Source: Monoplex corrugatus (taxonomy: Eukaryota; Mollusca; Gastropoda; Littorinimorpha; Ranellidae). From it: a DNA stretch of 64,000 nucleotides. The notes beneath the pieces were generated by a model that was not told the DNA's origin, searched no databases, and was given only the letters and a program-made list of their open reading frames with translations. Within the stretch, counting starts at the first letter, position 1. Every line of letters starts with the position of its first letter. The DNA lies in assembly GCA_030674185.1 (NCBI GenBank), contig CM060307.1, positions 50,930,383-50,994,382 on the forward strand, written 5' to 3'. Shown here one piece after another: positions 47,013 to 53,930 of the stretch. The translations under genes were made by a program, and so were the position numbers.

Positions 47013-48707
47013 TTCTGTCTGTCTGTCTGCATATCTATGTGTGTGTGTCTTTCTGCGTGGGTGTCCAGAAATATCCAGCCCCTTGGTGACAGGACCCCCA
47101 AAAAGTGCAAGCCGGCGGTGTGTACCGGTGGCAGTGTCGGGCACAAGGGGTGGAGTGGGAGGTGGAGGAACAAATCAGCGTGGACATCTTGGTGAACAAC
47201 GAGTCCGCCATCATGCGACCGGCGCACCAGTGTAACTACGCCCTTGAGGAGCTGCGCAATCTGTACGTAAAGTAACAAACATCAGAAAAGCAAAAAATGT
47301 CTGTGTTGTAAAAACTCACGCACATATTTTCCCCATCTTCACGCAGCAGGCACATGCCTGTAACCACTCCTTGCTGTCTGCAGTTTACGCAGTTAGTTTT
47401 CAAAATACAAAATATGTCAGTACATACACTTCCTCAAATACCAAACCAAACCAAACCAAACCAAACCAAACCAAACCAAACCAAACCAAACCAAATCAAA
47501 CCACAAACCAAACCAAACCAAACCAAACCAAACCAAACTAAATAAAACAGAACAGAACAAAACAACAAACAAGACCCCTAAAACAGTAAACAAAACAACA
47601 CACACATCCACCAACCCCCACCACCACCAACAACAACGCCAACAAGAAACAGAAACTAAAACAAAAGCTGAAAAAGCAAACAAACAAACAAAAGCCAAGC
47701 CAAAGCAAAGGAAAGCAAAGCAGAACAGAGCAGAACAAAATAACAAAAGAAGACCCTCAAAACAATAAACAAAACAAAACAAAACACACACACACAACAC
47801 ACACACAAACATGGAACACACACACCAACACCACCACTCCCACCACCAGCACCAGCACCAGCACCACCACACACACACCACCACCACCATCACTAACTAC
47901 AACAACAAGCATACACGAAGAGCGCGATAATCATGTCGCTATGACGTTGGGTGTCCAATCTGACGGTTGGAGTCTGGTCCTGCCTAGATGCTACCTGGTG
48001 GGTAAAAGTTGCAGATTTATCTGGTCTCCCAGGTCAACATACGTGCAGACCTGCTAGTTCCTGGCACCTCCTTCCCCTCCCTTTTGTTGTAATGCATGCA
48101 GAACATATGATACGGACGTTAAAGGTCTTGTAAACCATATCGCCATATGGGGGATGTGGGGGTGTGATGTGAGTGGGTCGTCGCTGGACTGTGGTATAAT
48201 GGTTAAGTCGCTTGTGCTAGAAAAGGTTCAAATTCTGATCGGCTCCTGAAAATGAAGAAAGAAAGGATGGAAGGAAGGAAGAAAGAAAGAAAGAAAGAAA
48301 GAAAAGAAAACAAACAAACGAAATAACAAGTGCAACAAACTAGCACACCCTCCCCAGGCACGGTACAAGGACACACACTACAAACGTGATCTGAAGGCGC
48401 TTGCTAGCATCTAGGACACCTGGGAAACAGTTGCACAATTTACCAAGACCGGCAGACGGTGCTTCAAGTTATACGAACCAAACAACGAACAGACCCTCAA
48501 CACATGGAAATTAGAGCGAAGGGGGAACCAGTAAACAGCTAAAGCAAGGACTATGCTTTTTTCGTAGAGCCAGATTACGAACAACACCAAGCCAAAGATC
48601 AAATACCCTGAACAGTTCACCAGAAAAGAAAACACAATGAAGCAAGGAGAAAAGAAAATTCACTGTTAACACAGCGGAGAGAGAGAGGGAAGGAGACAAA
48701 CAGAAAG

Positions 48708-48762
<55 letters not shown>

Positions 48763-49008
48763 TAGATAGATAGGTAGAAAGAGAGAGTTCAAGTTCAAGT
48801 TCATATTGCTTATAGCCCAGTCGACTACTAGAGCCATATCAGGGCTAACAACACACCAAAAACGACAACCCGCTTTAAGATAAAAGACAACAGTTAAAAA
48901 CCATGCTCACCGTTAGCCTTGCAAGTCTAAAATGCAGTTAAAGAAAAACAGAAGTAAAATCATATCAGGTGAAATCTACTGATTTCTTGTAAAAACTGGG
49001 AAATTGCA

Positions 49009-49099
<91 letters not shown>

Positions 49100-49349
49100 C
49101 AGAGAGAGAGAGAGTAATGATAGGCATTTGTTGTAAGAATGCTTTTCATGTTCTTGAATGTTGTTTTGGCTTGGCCGATTCTGCTGGCTATTTCTGATGT
49201 GCATCTGCCGTCTGGTGAAATGATTGTTCCTAGGTATTTAAACTTATCAACCTGTCTCAACAACTATACAGATAAAAAAAGAAAGAAATATTTCACAGCT
49301 AATCGCACACATACACACACACACCACACACACACAAACACACATACAC

Positions 49350-49413
<64 letters not shown>

Positions 49414-49462
49414 GCACGCATACACACACACATCACACACACATACATACACGCATACATAT

Positions 49463-49528
<66 letters not shown>

Positions 49529-51497
49529 ACACACACCACACATCAACATAATATGGATCATACATATGACGGAAATTTGTAAATTTTGCTAATGACGATA
49601 GTGCTGAAAGAGAAACGTTTTGAGGTTAGACTTGAAGATAGCAAGAGAACAAGAGTGTCTGATGTGCCAGGGAAGAGAGTTCCAGAACTTTGGGGCATAG
49701 TATGAGAAAGGACAGTAGCCGTGACATTTACGTTTTAGGGTCCTTGGCAAAGAAGATGAAAGTCACAAGAAGAGTGAAGACAGCGAGATGGTATGTAGAG
49801 AGTAACAAGTTCTAAAAGATAAATAGGTGCGAAACCAGTGATTATATCGAAACATGTGCATGCATCTTTGTAATTGATCCTTTCAGAAACATGTGGCCGA
49901 TGGAGTTTCTTCAAGAGTCGGGTGCATGGCTGTCGATAGTGTTACCTAAAAAATAAGGAGAGTTTTGATTTTCTGCAGAGGTTGAAGTGTACTATCAGGA
50001 CAGTGAGTGAGTAGGACATTGTACTAATTAGTCCTTGACAAAAGGCAAGAGCTAACAAGAGTTTCTGTGACATCCATAGTCAAACATTTTCTTACAGAAT
50101 TGATTTTTCTTAATTCAAAGTAGCGAATTGGACACATTTTAGTCACGTGTTGCTTCATGGAAAGATGTGAATCTATAATAGATCCAAGGTTTCTGGCTGT
50201 GTCCAAAAAATCCAAACCGCAGTAGACCCGATAGAAATAGATGAAGGCGAATACAGTCACAAGAAACAGTACTAGACAAACAGAGACCATCCATTTGATC
50301 AACATTCGACTGTGTCTGTCATCCATGCTGTGTATTGGGTGTGGTCTCTGTTGCCTTCGACACAGTTCAACAAGACACGACACAATGTTTAATCACCTTT
50401 GGTGCAGACACAGCTGTGTGCATTCAGTGTTGTATCAGGCGTCTTCGACACAACTCGACAAGATACGTCACGATGTTTAATCACTTGTGTTGCATGGCTG
50501 TCGAGGCTACAAAAAGTCTTGGATTCTACAAAAACTCATGTTACTTAGTTCAATGTGCTACTCACTCACTGACTGTCCTGATAATACACCTCAACCTTTG
50601 TAGAAAATCAAAAACTCAGCTACTCGCCTTATTTTTAGGTCACATCATCGACAGCCATGCAACAGAAGCGATTAAACATTGTTACATATCTCTGTGTGTA
50701 TTACATATTACATATACATATTACTATATCATAGTGTCATGTATTTTTGACACAGCTCGACAAGACATGGCACAATGTTTTATCACCTGTGTTGTAGACA
50801 CAGTTGTGTGTATTCAGTGTAGTCTCGGGTACCATGAAACAACTCGACAAGATACGACGCGAATGTTGAATCAATGGCATTGCGTAGAGTTAGTGGAGTA
50901 CCGGGTGCCATGGGCACAACTGAACGAAACAGGACATAATGTTTAATTCCTTGTGTTGCAGACACAGCTGTGTACAGTCAGTGGAGTATCGGGTGCCATG
51001 GACACAACTCAACAAGACGGGACACAATGTTTAATCCCGTGTGTTGCAGACACAGCTGTGTACAGTCAGTGGAGTATCGGGTGCCATGGACACAACTTAA
51101 CAAGACGGGACACAATGTTTAATCCCGTGTGTTGCAGACACAGCTGTGTGCAGTCAGTGGAGTATCGGGTGCCATGGACACAACTCAACAAGACGGGACA
51201 CAATGTTTAATCCCGTGTGTTGCAGACATAGCTGTGTGCAGTCAGTGGAGTATCGGGTGCCATGGACACAACTCAACACAAACACAGCTGTGTACAGTCA
51301 TTAGAGTATTGGGTGCCATGGACACAACTCAACAAGACAGGACATAACGTTTAATCCCCTGTGTTGCAGACACACTTGTACGTATTCAGTGGCCTATGTG
51401 GTGCCCACGACTGTCCAGGAGCTGGACGTACAGTGTCACCTGTTTCACCACCCACTTGATGTGGTTAAAACGGCATCCTTCAGCGTAACTGTCCAAG
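28483..51497 (+). CDS. Secreted or membrane protein with three Ig-like modules (seven exons; 3' end uncertain)
   Basis: This gene model joins exons 28483-28555, 30107-30514, 31917-32036, 32914-33055, 34665-34810, 47069-47262 and 51370-51497. All six junctions have GT/AG sites and matching phases (1,1,1,2,1,2). The product begins with a hydrophobic signal peptide, then a divergent Cys-containing module (exon 2), then two homologous Ig-like modules. Module 2 has SYAWTC ... VQWHF ... RQFVLEC; module 3 has VYRWQC ... VEWEV ... QELDVQC. About 400 residues are visible. It is probably extracellular and could act in adhesion or recognition, but that is inference from the fold. Exon 6 carries a one-base frameshift. 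Introns are loaded with repeats. I do not recognise a named family. Confidence 0.68.
28600..28735. repeat. (CA)n degenerate microsatellite in Ig intron 1
   Basis: CA repeats with CGCG interruptions. Confidence 0.9.
28940..29172 (+). repeat. SINE family B, 5'-truncated
   Basis: It starts within the body (TCTAGTCCTTCTGAAGGAGA) and runs through GATCCCACGGCAGTTGAAAA to AAGTCTTGGTT. The tRNA-like head is missing. Confidence 0.7.
29230..29350. repeat. (GA)n(GT)n compound microsatellite
   Basis: GA repeat 29235-29274 then GT repeat 29289-29345. Confidence 0.95.
29440..29520. repeat. (GT)n / (GATGT)n microsatellite
   Basis: GT repeat with four GTGAT units. Confidence 0.85.
29890..30052. repeat. 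(GT)n(GA)n compound microsatellite
   Basis: It lies immediately upstream of Ig exon 2, leaving only about 55 bp of unique sequence before the acceptor. Confidence 0.93.
30107..30514 (+). CDS. Ig gene exon 2, first extracellular module
   Basis: The acceptor is CAACAG (30105-30106) and the donor GTGAGT (30515); the exon is symmetrical, phase 1-1, 408 bp. It reads EETHGTSCRLFAGDEYKTNC, then VFYSFFCEGDFSS, ARLKFSMDDHNEIVQCRQVL and TYTVKIS. Cysteines in NCSF, FFCEG and VQCRQ and the closing strand pattern suggest an Ig-like fold, but the module is divergent. Confidence 0.7.
30640..30724. repeat. (GA)n microsatellite
   Basis: About 40 uninterrupted GA units. Confidence 0.97.
31010..31290 (+). repeat. 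Dispersed repeat family F, partial (copy 3)
   Basis: GCATATCTCATTTTCCTACA ... GGTAAATGGACCAGTAAAGC ... TTTCCAGAAGGTGGGAATAC. Confidence 0.68.
31695..31880. repeat. (GT)n microsatellite
   Basis: GT repeat with a (GTGTT)n patch, ending about 37 bp before Ig exon 3. Confidence 0.95.
31917..32036 (+). CDS. Ig gene exon 3, start of Ig module 2
   Basis: The acceptor is ATGACAG and the donor GTAAGT; phase 1-1, 120 bp. It reads KDYAEIGSCCFCTEIDNVHI, then VGPDYVEVGRSYAWTCIAK. The G-P-x-x-V-x-x-G-x-x-Y-x-W-x-C pattern is a typical Ig B-strand opening. Confidence 0.72.
32044..32260. repeat. (CAA)n(CGA)n and (ATC)n trinucleotide repeats
   Basis: They begin seven bases after the exon 3 donor. A poly-Gln/Thr frame across the donor is a repeat by-product. 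Confidence 0.9.
32295..32408. repeat. (GGTAA)n pentanucleotide repeat
   Basis: About 20 units of GGTAA with a few substitutions. Each unit contains GGTAAG, a donor-like motif. Confidence 0.93.
32914..33055 (+). CDS. Ig gene exon 4, middle of Ig module 2
   Basis: The acceptor is AAATAG (preceded by a GT microsatellite) and the donor GTAAGT. It completes a split Gly codon and ends in phase 2. It reads GSDNEQHVKVQWHFAYRESL, then KVPSQNRQQHITPVSS and GKFGPSL. V-Q-W-H-F supplies the C-strand Trp. Confidence 0.72.
33210..33560. repeat. Trinucleotide-rich tract (CAA, CGA, CCA, GAT, AAT)
   Basis: Imperfect trinucleotide repeats over about 350 bp, in Ig intron 4. Confidence 0.9.
33605..33690. repeat. 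Fragment of the TTAA-type MITE family
   Basis: CACCCTTTCACTCCCGCATC ... TTGACTCC resembles the 5529 and 23675 elements. It is interrupted by the fold-back element at 33720. Confidence 0.4.
33720..33996. mobile_element. Fold-back element with about 70-100-bp inverted arms
   Basis: The left arm (AGGAACCAGAAAAACACGAA ...) and right arm (... TTCGTGTTTTTCTTGTTCCT) are near-perfect inverted copies over at least 70 bp, with a second block of homology (GAATGTAAAATCA) closer to the centre. No coding. It lies between two pieces of TTAA-type MITE, so it may be inserted in one. Confidence 0.75.
33990..34058. repeat. Fragment of the TTAA-type MITE family
   Basis: CCTTTGACTCCCTCACC ... GCTGGTGGATAGGGTGCGGG ... 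AAAGGGT. Confidence 0.5.
34080..34664 (+). repeat. Tandem array of partial exon 5 copies, about 100-bp unit, six copies
   Basis: Each unit holds the intron end TGTGTTTTGTTTTCA(A/G) followed by a copy of the first about 75 nt of exon 5 (ATATGACATAAACGACACAG ...). Acceptor positions are near 34183, 34283, 34380, 34463 and 34563; the functional one is at 34663-34664. Most copies read CAA instead of CAG; the copy at 34378-34381 keeps ACAG. Inside a unit the exon phase stays open, but the units are not multiples of three. Confidence 0.85.
34665..34810 (+). CDS. Ig gene exon 5, end of Ig module 2
   Basis: The acceptor is TTTTCAG and the donor GTCAGT; phase 2 to 1. It reads YDINDTVTMSIGENDRQFVL, then ECEVILDWQTPSGINM and ASAFHPVMSF. 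Cys is residue 22 of the exon, the same position as in exon 7. It is immediately preceded by the tandem array of its own 5' part. Confidence 0.72.
34935..35060. repeat. (GA)n(GT)n microsatellite
   Basis: GA repeat 34947-34988 then GT repeat to about 35056. Confidence 0.95.
35145..35328. repeat. (GT)n microsatellite
   Basis: GT repeat with GTGAT and ATAT interruptions. Confidence 0.95.
35465..35545. repeat. (GT)n microsatellite
   Basis: GT repeat ending in GTGGAT units. Confidence 0.93.
35740..35860 (-). repeat. tRNA-derived SINE fragment
   Basis: On the minus strand: GTAGTTAACGCAACGGACTA (A-box region) and GTAGGTTCAAACCCCGTC (B box). Truncated soon after. Confidence 0.5.
36072..36335 (-). 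pseudogene. LINE ORF2 C-terminal zinc-like segment
   Basis: It reads NLSFCEDNFETETRFILVCP, then RYEVLRAELI and FRFMLLM. The C-x6-E-x-x-F-I-L-V-C-P-x-Y-x-x-L-R pattern is typical of the extreme C-terminus of many LINE polymerases. A short remnant. Confidence 0.5.
36439..38615 (+). repeat. 88-bp satellite array, interrupted by a LINE
   Basis: The unit begins GCATGGTGTAGTTATGAGTG and contains TCACCAGATTGATGACAG and CAATCACTGACTTACGC. Starts are at 36439, 36527, 36615, 36703, 36791, 36877, then after the LINE 38017, 38097, 38181, 38269, 38357, 38445, 38525 and 38605. Most units are exactly 88 bp; edge units are 80-86 bp. A partial unit resumes at 41751 after the P-type transposon. Confidence 0.95.
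36942..37990 (+). mobile_element. 5'-truncated RTE-like LINE (family G) inside the satellite
   Basis: It is flanked by the 11-bp direct repeat ACGAACACTGA (36931-36941 and 37991-38001), part of the satellite unit, proving insertion into the array. Frames in order: RVRHKELISQLERLNTYGKD, IKSGVRQGCVLPPDLFSLY, NIRYADDTVLIAENDRELQ (motif C, YADD), DKFKYLETIVSSDGRCTSEI, SRIGQAKTAFKKMTSIL, LLYGCEAWTVNK, PWTAKKTNETVLMEAETRR, RKRQATFIGHGMRKGELEHL and GRPREKILDGLAEWLKT, with a GAT repeat tail. Several frameshifts; inactive. Confidence 0.9.
38963..39135. repeat. (GA)n and (CAGA)n microsatellites inside the P-type element
   Basis: GA 38973-39023; CAGA units 39088-39130. Confidence 0.93.
39275..39785 (-). 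pseudogene. P-type transposase RNase-H-like core
   Basis: It reads MTEGERHIILVLGEIHLVHH, then SYKAGKLEGTAYSC, STAQVFMISSLLSKCKDVVA, and GYIVTCVISDNRNAF. In relatives the first block has an acidic D-E-I/V-H pair; here the sequence is L-G-E-I-H, so the presumed first catalytic Asp is Gly. The later S-D-N Asp is kept. After a frameshift near 39370 the strand reads FDTVHLFKYIRNNWLAQN, the conserved H-L-x-K-x-I-R-N-N-W block. Inactive. Confidence 0.72.
39755..40166 (-). pseudogene. P-type transposase linker region
   Basis: LWEFQVFASAPQTYTILRNT and TLSPSSYLKRLASAFNTGSG match the region between THAP and the catalytic core in THAP9-like transposases (W-x-x-x-x-F-x-x-S-x-x-x-Y-x-x-L-R; T-L-x-S-x-x-x-L). 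It is preceded by a Gln/Glu-rich helix. Confidence 0.6.
40298..40835. repeat. (CA)n tracts within the P-type element
   Basis: CA repeats at 40298-40380, 40472-40548 and 40776-40820. They separate the THAP part from the linker part of the transposase. Confidence 0.93.
40859..41600 (-). pseudogene. THAP zinc-finger domain and following region
   Basis: Right to left: KCCVPGCRGNYDKNEKI with C-x3-C, then FPTDTDKRRLRKTK, then VVCAKHFSTEF (C-x2-H) after two frameshifts, then RPDGSVLTVQRSRPKLSEDV and YPSIFPNCPSCLSEDP. The C2-CH zinc ligands and the terminal Y-P-S-I-F-P-N pattern identify a THAP DNA-binding domain. A low-complexity acidic/charged segment follows. Confidence 0.78.
41751..41800 (+). 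repeat. Last partial unit of the 88-bp satellite
   Basis: GGTGTAGTTATGAGTGAGTG ... CCAGGGTGATGACAGTTTT resumes the satellite after the transposon. Confidence 0.85.
41801..42254. other. Unassigned AT-rich stretch
   Basis: A minus-strand frame (42184-41924) is not recognised. A short direct repeat (CATTCTAACAAACAATA) occurs at 42127 and 42172. Confidence 0.4.
42257..42802. mobile_element. pogo/Tigger-like MITE, 546 bp
   Basis: The ends are CAGTGACGCCTTAGGATA and, in mirror, CAGTGGCGCCTCAGGATA, flanked by TA on both sides (42255-42256, 42803-42804). Subterminal inner repeats concern CTCGTAT/CGAG motifs. No transposase. CAGTG-type termini and TA duplication fit the pogo branch of Tc1/mariner. 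Confidence 0.8.
42805..44335. other. Unassigned stretch, partly with inverted segments
   Basis: Contains poly-A 42999-43025. GGAACTTTTACAAACG near 43347 is roughly mirrored by CGCTTGTAAAAGTTCC near 43590, a possible small inverted element. No gene. Confidence 0.4.
44341..44404. repeat. (GT)n microsatellite
   Basis: About 31 GT units. Confidence 0.97.
44405..46145. other. Unassigned, mostly non-repetitive stretch
   Basis: Short unconvincing frames only (for example 45337-45570 and 45826-46116). No splice-supported exon or known repeat recognised. Confidence 0.45.
46175..46895 (+). repeat. About 540 bp flanked by about 80-bp direct repeats (TRIM-like?)
   Basis: Direct repeats at about 46188-46268 and 46805-46885 share TTGGGAGGTGATTG and TGTTTCTTGTTAACT. 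The interior contains CGAAAGAGAGATGAAGACAA and a Gly/Arg-rich frame that I cannot identify. A solo copy is at 3600-3705. It could be a miniature terminal-repeat retroelement or a tandem duplication. Confidence 0.45.
46970..47032. repeat. (CTGT)n microsatellite
   Basis: About 13 CTGT units, 37 bp upstream of Ig exon 6. Confidence 0.95.
47069..47262 (+). CDS. Ig gene exon 6, start and middle of Ig module 3 (one frameshift)
   Basis: The acceptor is GTGTCCAG (47067-47068) and the donor GTACGT (47263); phase 1 to 2, as required by exons 5 and 7. It reads KISSPLVTGPPK; then, one base out of frame after the C5A5 run at 47095-47104, it reads VQAGGVYRWQCRAQGVEWEV, then EEQISVDILVNNESAIMRP and ALEELRNL. 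It fuses what exons 3 and 4 encode for module 2. The shift may be a sequencing error in the homopolymer or a real lesion. Confidence 0.62.
47436..47545. repeat. (CCAAA)n pentanucleotide repeat
   Basis: About 18 units of CCAAA with a CACAAA interruption. Confidence 0.95.
47546..47905. repeat. A/C-rich low-complexity tract
   Basis: CAAA, CACA and CCA-rich sequence, including CCAGCACCAGCACCAG near 47847. Non-coding. Confidence 0.8.
48182..48262 (+). repeat. tRNA-derived SINE head
   Basis: GGACTGTGGTATAATGGTTA (A-box region) and AAGGTTCAAATTCTG (weak B box), then a GAAG repeat. Confidence 0.5.
48263..48310. repeat. (GAAA)n / (GAAG)n microsatellite
   Basis: About 12 purine tetranucleotides, tail of the SINE head before it. 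Confidence 0.85.
48712..48770. repeat. (GATA)n(CAGA)n microsatellite
   Basis: GATA and CAGA tetranucleotides. Confidence 0.95.
48785..48905 (+). repeat. Dispersed repeat family F, 5' fragment
   Basis: TTGCTTATAGCCCAGTCGAC ... GCCATATCAGGGCTA resembles the start of 24418-24985. Confidence 0.45.
49010..49115. repeat. (GA)n microsatellite
   Basis: GA repeats with GGA and GAC interruptions. Confidence 0.95.
49116..49262 (-). pseudogene. RTE-like LINE fragment (family G)
   Basis: The minus strand reads RQVDKFKYLGTIISPDGRCT, SEIASRIGQAKTTFKNMKSI, matching 37395-37530 of the LINE in the satellite. Truncated at both ends. Confidence 0.8.
49300..49540. repeat. (CA)n microsatellite
   Basis: CA repeat with CGCG, ATAC and CACCA interruptions. 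Confidence 0.95.
49595..50220 (-). pseudogene. L2/CR1-like LINE ORF2 C-terminus
   Basis: On the minus strand: ARNLGSIIDSHLSMKQHVTK, YFELRKINSVRKCLTMDVTE, and later Y-A-P-K-F-W-N-S-L-P and F-K-S-N-L-K-T-F-L-F after frameshifts. The same region exists in the LINE at 60200-60740. A plus-strand fragment of it reappears at 50560-50665. Confidence 0.75.
50320..51369 (+). repeat. Tandem array of partial exon 7 copies, 88-bp unit
   Basis: Units contain GTGTTGCAG (intron end with AG), then ACACAGCTGTGTACAGTCAG and TGGAGTATCGGGTGCC, which parallel the start of exon 7. GTTGCAG occurs at 50955, 51043, 51131, 51219 and 51363 (the last is the functional acceptor). Older copies begin near 50400 and 50790, with a LINE fragment between them. 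Unlike the array before exon 5, acceptors remain AG. In the exon phase each unit is open for about 70 nt and then meets TAA. Confidence 0.82.
51370..51497 (+). CDS. Ig gene exon 7, end of Ig module 3
   Basis: The acceptor GTTGCAG (51368-51369) gives phase 2; the donor is GTATTA (51498), phase 1. It reads HTCTYSVAYVVPTTVQELDV, then QCHLFHHPLDVVKTASFSVT. Cys is at residue 22, as in exon 5, which also lies right after an array of its own 5' part. An alternative acceptor at 51388-51389 would break phase with exon 6. Confidence 0.68.
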
Positions 51498-51514
51498 GTA
51501 TTACCTCTGTCCTT

Positions 51515-51548
51515 CTGTCCATCTGTCTGTCTGTCTGTCTGTCTGTCA
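51515..51548. repeat. (CTGT)n microsatellite
   Basis: About seven CTGT units just after the exon 7 donor. Confidence 0.9.
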
Positions 51549-51609
51549 ATCCCTCTTTGTTTATGCTGCTGACATGGCCATGCTGTCCAAGATAGTGTAA
51601 GAAAATAAC

Positions 51610-52085
51610 AAGCTCACCACAGCTACCAAGATTGGAATGTGCAGAGCCTGCACACTGTGTACCTTTTTCTACAGCAGGGAGAGCTCGACAACCTATGTGC
51701 GCCAAGAGCACAGCCTCAGTAGCTTCCACCTACAGTGCCTGCGAAGGGCATTCTTTGGAGGAACTGTGTGCCTCACGAGGATGTCCTGGACTCAAGCCAT
51801 TATGCCATCAGCTTAGCCATGTCTGCCGCATTCAGAATGGACGGTTCCTAAAAGACATCCTCTAAGGAAAGCTCCCTGTGGGATCCCTGTCCACAGGGCA
51901 CCCACTGCTGCAGTATAGGAACGTTTGCAAATGTAATCTTAAGTCCACTGATACCGATGTGGACACCTTGGAAGTGACAGCTACAAGTCGCCATTGCAGA
52001 GGAAAAACGAACTCGATGTGGTCGGGATAGAGTAGAGAGAAGGAAAGCTGCGGCAGCTACCACCCAGCGACAGCCGTCACCCTTC
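51610..52085 (+). pseudogene. LINE ORF2 C-terminal remnant
   Basis: Fragments F-H-L-Q-C-L-R-R-A-F, then LSHVCRIQNGRFLKDIL, then LLQYRNVCKCNLKSTDTDVD resemble LINE tails reading L-G-H-V-x-R-M-x-D-G-R-I-P-K and R-x-K-D-x-C-K-R-D-L-K. Multiple frameshifts. Confidence 0.6.
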
Positions 52086-52117
52086 ATATGTGGCGGATCT
52101 GCCATGGACTCATCATC

Positions 52118-52735
52118 ATCATCATCATCATGTGCCTTGCCGCATGGCGTTGGCGATCATGGCCCTCCATATGCATCTATCCGTTGTCGCCGCAAACACA
52201 TCTTCCACCCTCTCTGTCCACAGCCACCCTGCAAGTCCGTCCAATATTTTCTCCTTGGGTCTACCTGGTGTTCTCATTCCCTCCAGCTTTCCTGTTGTGA
52301 CCAGGTGCTTTAATTCCTCTTTCCTCATAAAATGTCCCATAAATGTTGCTTGCCTTTTCCTAATCTTCGTTATCAATGATATTCTTGTGTCTGCCTCCAT
52401 CAAGACTGTCTCGTTTGTTTTCTTTGCTGTCCATGGAACTCTCAACATTCTTCTTAGAAACCACATTTCGGCTGCCTCAATCTTGTTCTAGCTTTGCGTG
52501 TTGACTGTCCACGCCTCACAACCGTATTACATCATCGGTTCTACATAACATTCAAGAACTCTCTTCCTGATGTTAACTGATACGCATTTGTTGGTAAGAA
52601 TGCTTTTCATCTTCTTGAATGCTGTTTTGGCTTGGATGATTGTGCTGGCTATTTTCTGATGTGATTTTGCCGTCTGGTGAGATGATCGTTCCCAGATATT
52701 TAAACTTATCAACTTGTCTCAATGTTGCCATGGAC
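52118..52735 (-). pseudogene. RTE-like LINE 3' region (family G)
   Basis: Starting from the (ATG)n tail at 52118-52131, the minus strand reads GRPKEKILDGLAGWLWTERV, KLEGMRTPGRP, RKRQATFMGHFMRKEELKHL, PWTAKKTNETVLMEADTRIS and, further 5', KTAFKKMKSILTNKCVSVNI. It covers about 600 bp of the same end as 37130-37990. Confidence 0.85.
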
Positions 52736-53355
52736 TGCCACTCAAGAATTGGCTCGTTCAGCTACAACCGACGCTACTCCACATCTAGCTTAGTCTTTTA
52801 ATAGACAAATCCATTGTCTAATCAGAGAGACGGAGCCATCCATGCATCCATCCTTGTCTGTCTTGTCTGTCAAGCTGAGGTAGAAGTAGAGCTCCGCGCA
52901 TTCCCGTTTGACAGCACAGTCTTGAGAATACTCCACTTAAAACGCCTTTTTCACTGATCATTTCATTTTACAATGTCATTATTATCACATGCATAACAAA
53001 GCTATTAAACTACAACGACAGTAACAACAGAAATGAAATCCCCAAACAAATTCAAATGGACGAGACAAAAACTATCAGTCATACAAATAAGAGAATCAAA
53101 GTTTGGGGAAAAAACTGTCGGTACCTTTCTGTCCACCAAACTGTGAAAGGGTCACTGACTCTGCTCTGGGTTGGGTAAGGGAAAGCAACATTTCTTATTC
53201 TCTTTCTGTGTGTTTCTGGTTTTCAGTTGACAAGTAAGATGGTTGAATGTGCTCAATGAAGGGAATCGCCAACCGTTTATCATTATCTTGAAGGTCGTGG
53301 ATATAAGCTTGCGATGTTAAAGACAAAGGTGTTCCATGATCCTGAGGTCGTGACG
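52736..53355. other. Unassigned stretch
   Basis: No gene or repeat recognised. A good acceptor-like tract ends at 53225 but has no usable exon after it. Confidence 0.4.
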
Positions 53356-53360
53356 GAGTG

Positions 53361-53595
53361 AGGTGGCAGACACCTCAGCCTCTGTCTGGGTCAGTATATG
53401 AGGTGGTAGAGACCTCAGCATCTGTCTGGGTCAGTATTTGAGGTGGTAGAGACCTCAGCATCTGTCTGGGTCAGTATTTGAGGTGGTAGAGACCTCAACC
53501 TCTGTCTGGGTCAGTATTTGAGGTGGAAGAGACCTGAGTTGTGTCTGGGTCAGTATTTGAGGTGGCAGAGACCTGAGTTGTGTCTGGATCAGTAT
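53361..53595 (+). repeat. 40-bp minisatellite, about six copies
   Basis: The unit AGGTGGTAGAGACCTCAGCA plus TCTGTCTGGGTCAGTATTTG starts at 53361, 53401, 53441, 53481, 53521 and 53560. Confidence 0.93.
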
Positions 53596-53654
53596 TATGA
53601 TGGTGATTCCTTTGTCCTCGCCCATGCTGCTTTACACTGCAGTCCTGAACAAGG

Positions 53655-53730
53655 TGGAAAATCGTCCAAAATAAGTCTGGAGCCAGGACCTTTGGATTGA
53701 GATTGATACTCTACCAACTCGGCTATCCGG
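53655..53730 (-). repeat. tRNA-like sequence (SINE head or tRNA pseudogene)
   Basis: The minus strand begins GAGCCCGGATAGCCGAGTTG with A box TAGCCGAGTTGGTAGAG. The B box is degenerate (GGTCCTGGCTCC). Confidence 0.5.
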
Positions 53731-53734
53731 GCTC

Positions 53735-53930
53735 ATCATCATCATCATCATGTGCCCTGCTGCATGGCGTTGGCGATCATGGCCGTCTATATGCATCTAT
53801 ACCTTGTCGTCGCAAGCACATCTTCCACCCTCTCTGTCCTCAGCCACCCTGCAAGTCCGTCCAATATTTTCTCCCTGGGTCTACCTGGTGTTTTCTTTCC
53901 CTCCAGCTTTCCTGTTGTCCTGTTCCTATC
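53735..53930 (-). pseudogene. RTE-like LINE 3' end (family G)
   Basis: It is near-identical to 52128-52310 (tail CATCATCATCATCATG, then the GRPREKILDGLAGWL region on the minus strand). Truncated at 53920. Confidence 0.78.

Noticed and set aside
51389..51595. Exon 7 starting at the TATTCAG acceptor (51388-51389)
   Set aside because: It would be phase 1, which no donor of exon 6 can supply; the GTTGCAG acceptor at 51368-51369 fits phase 2 and aligns residue by residue with exon 5.
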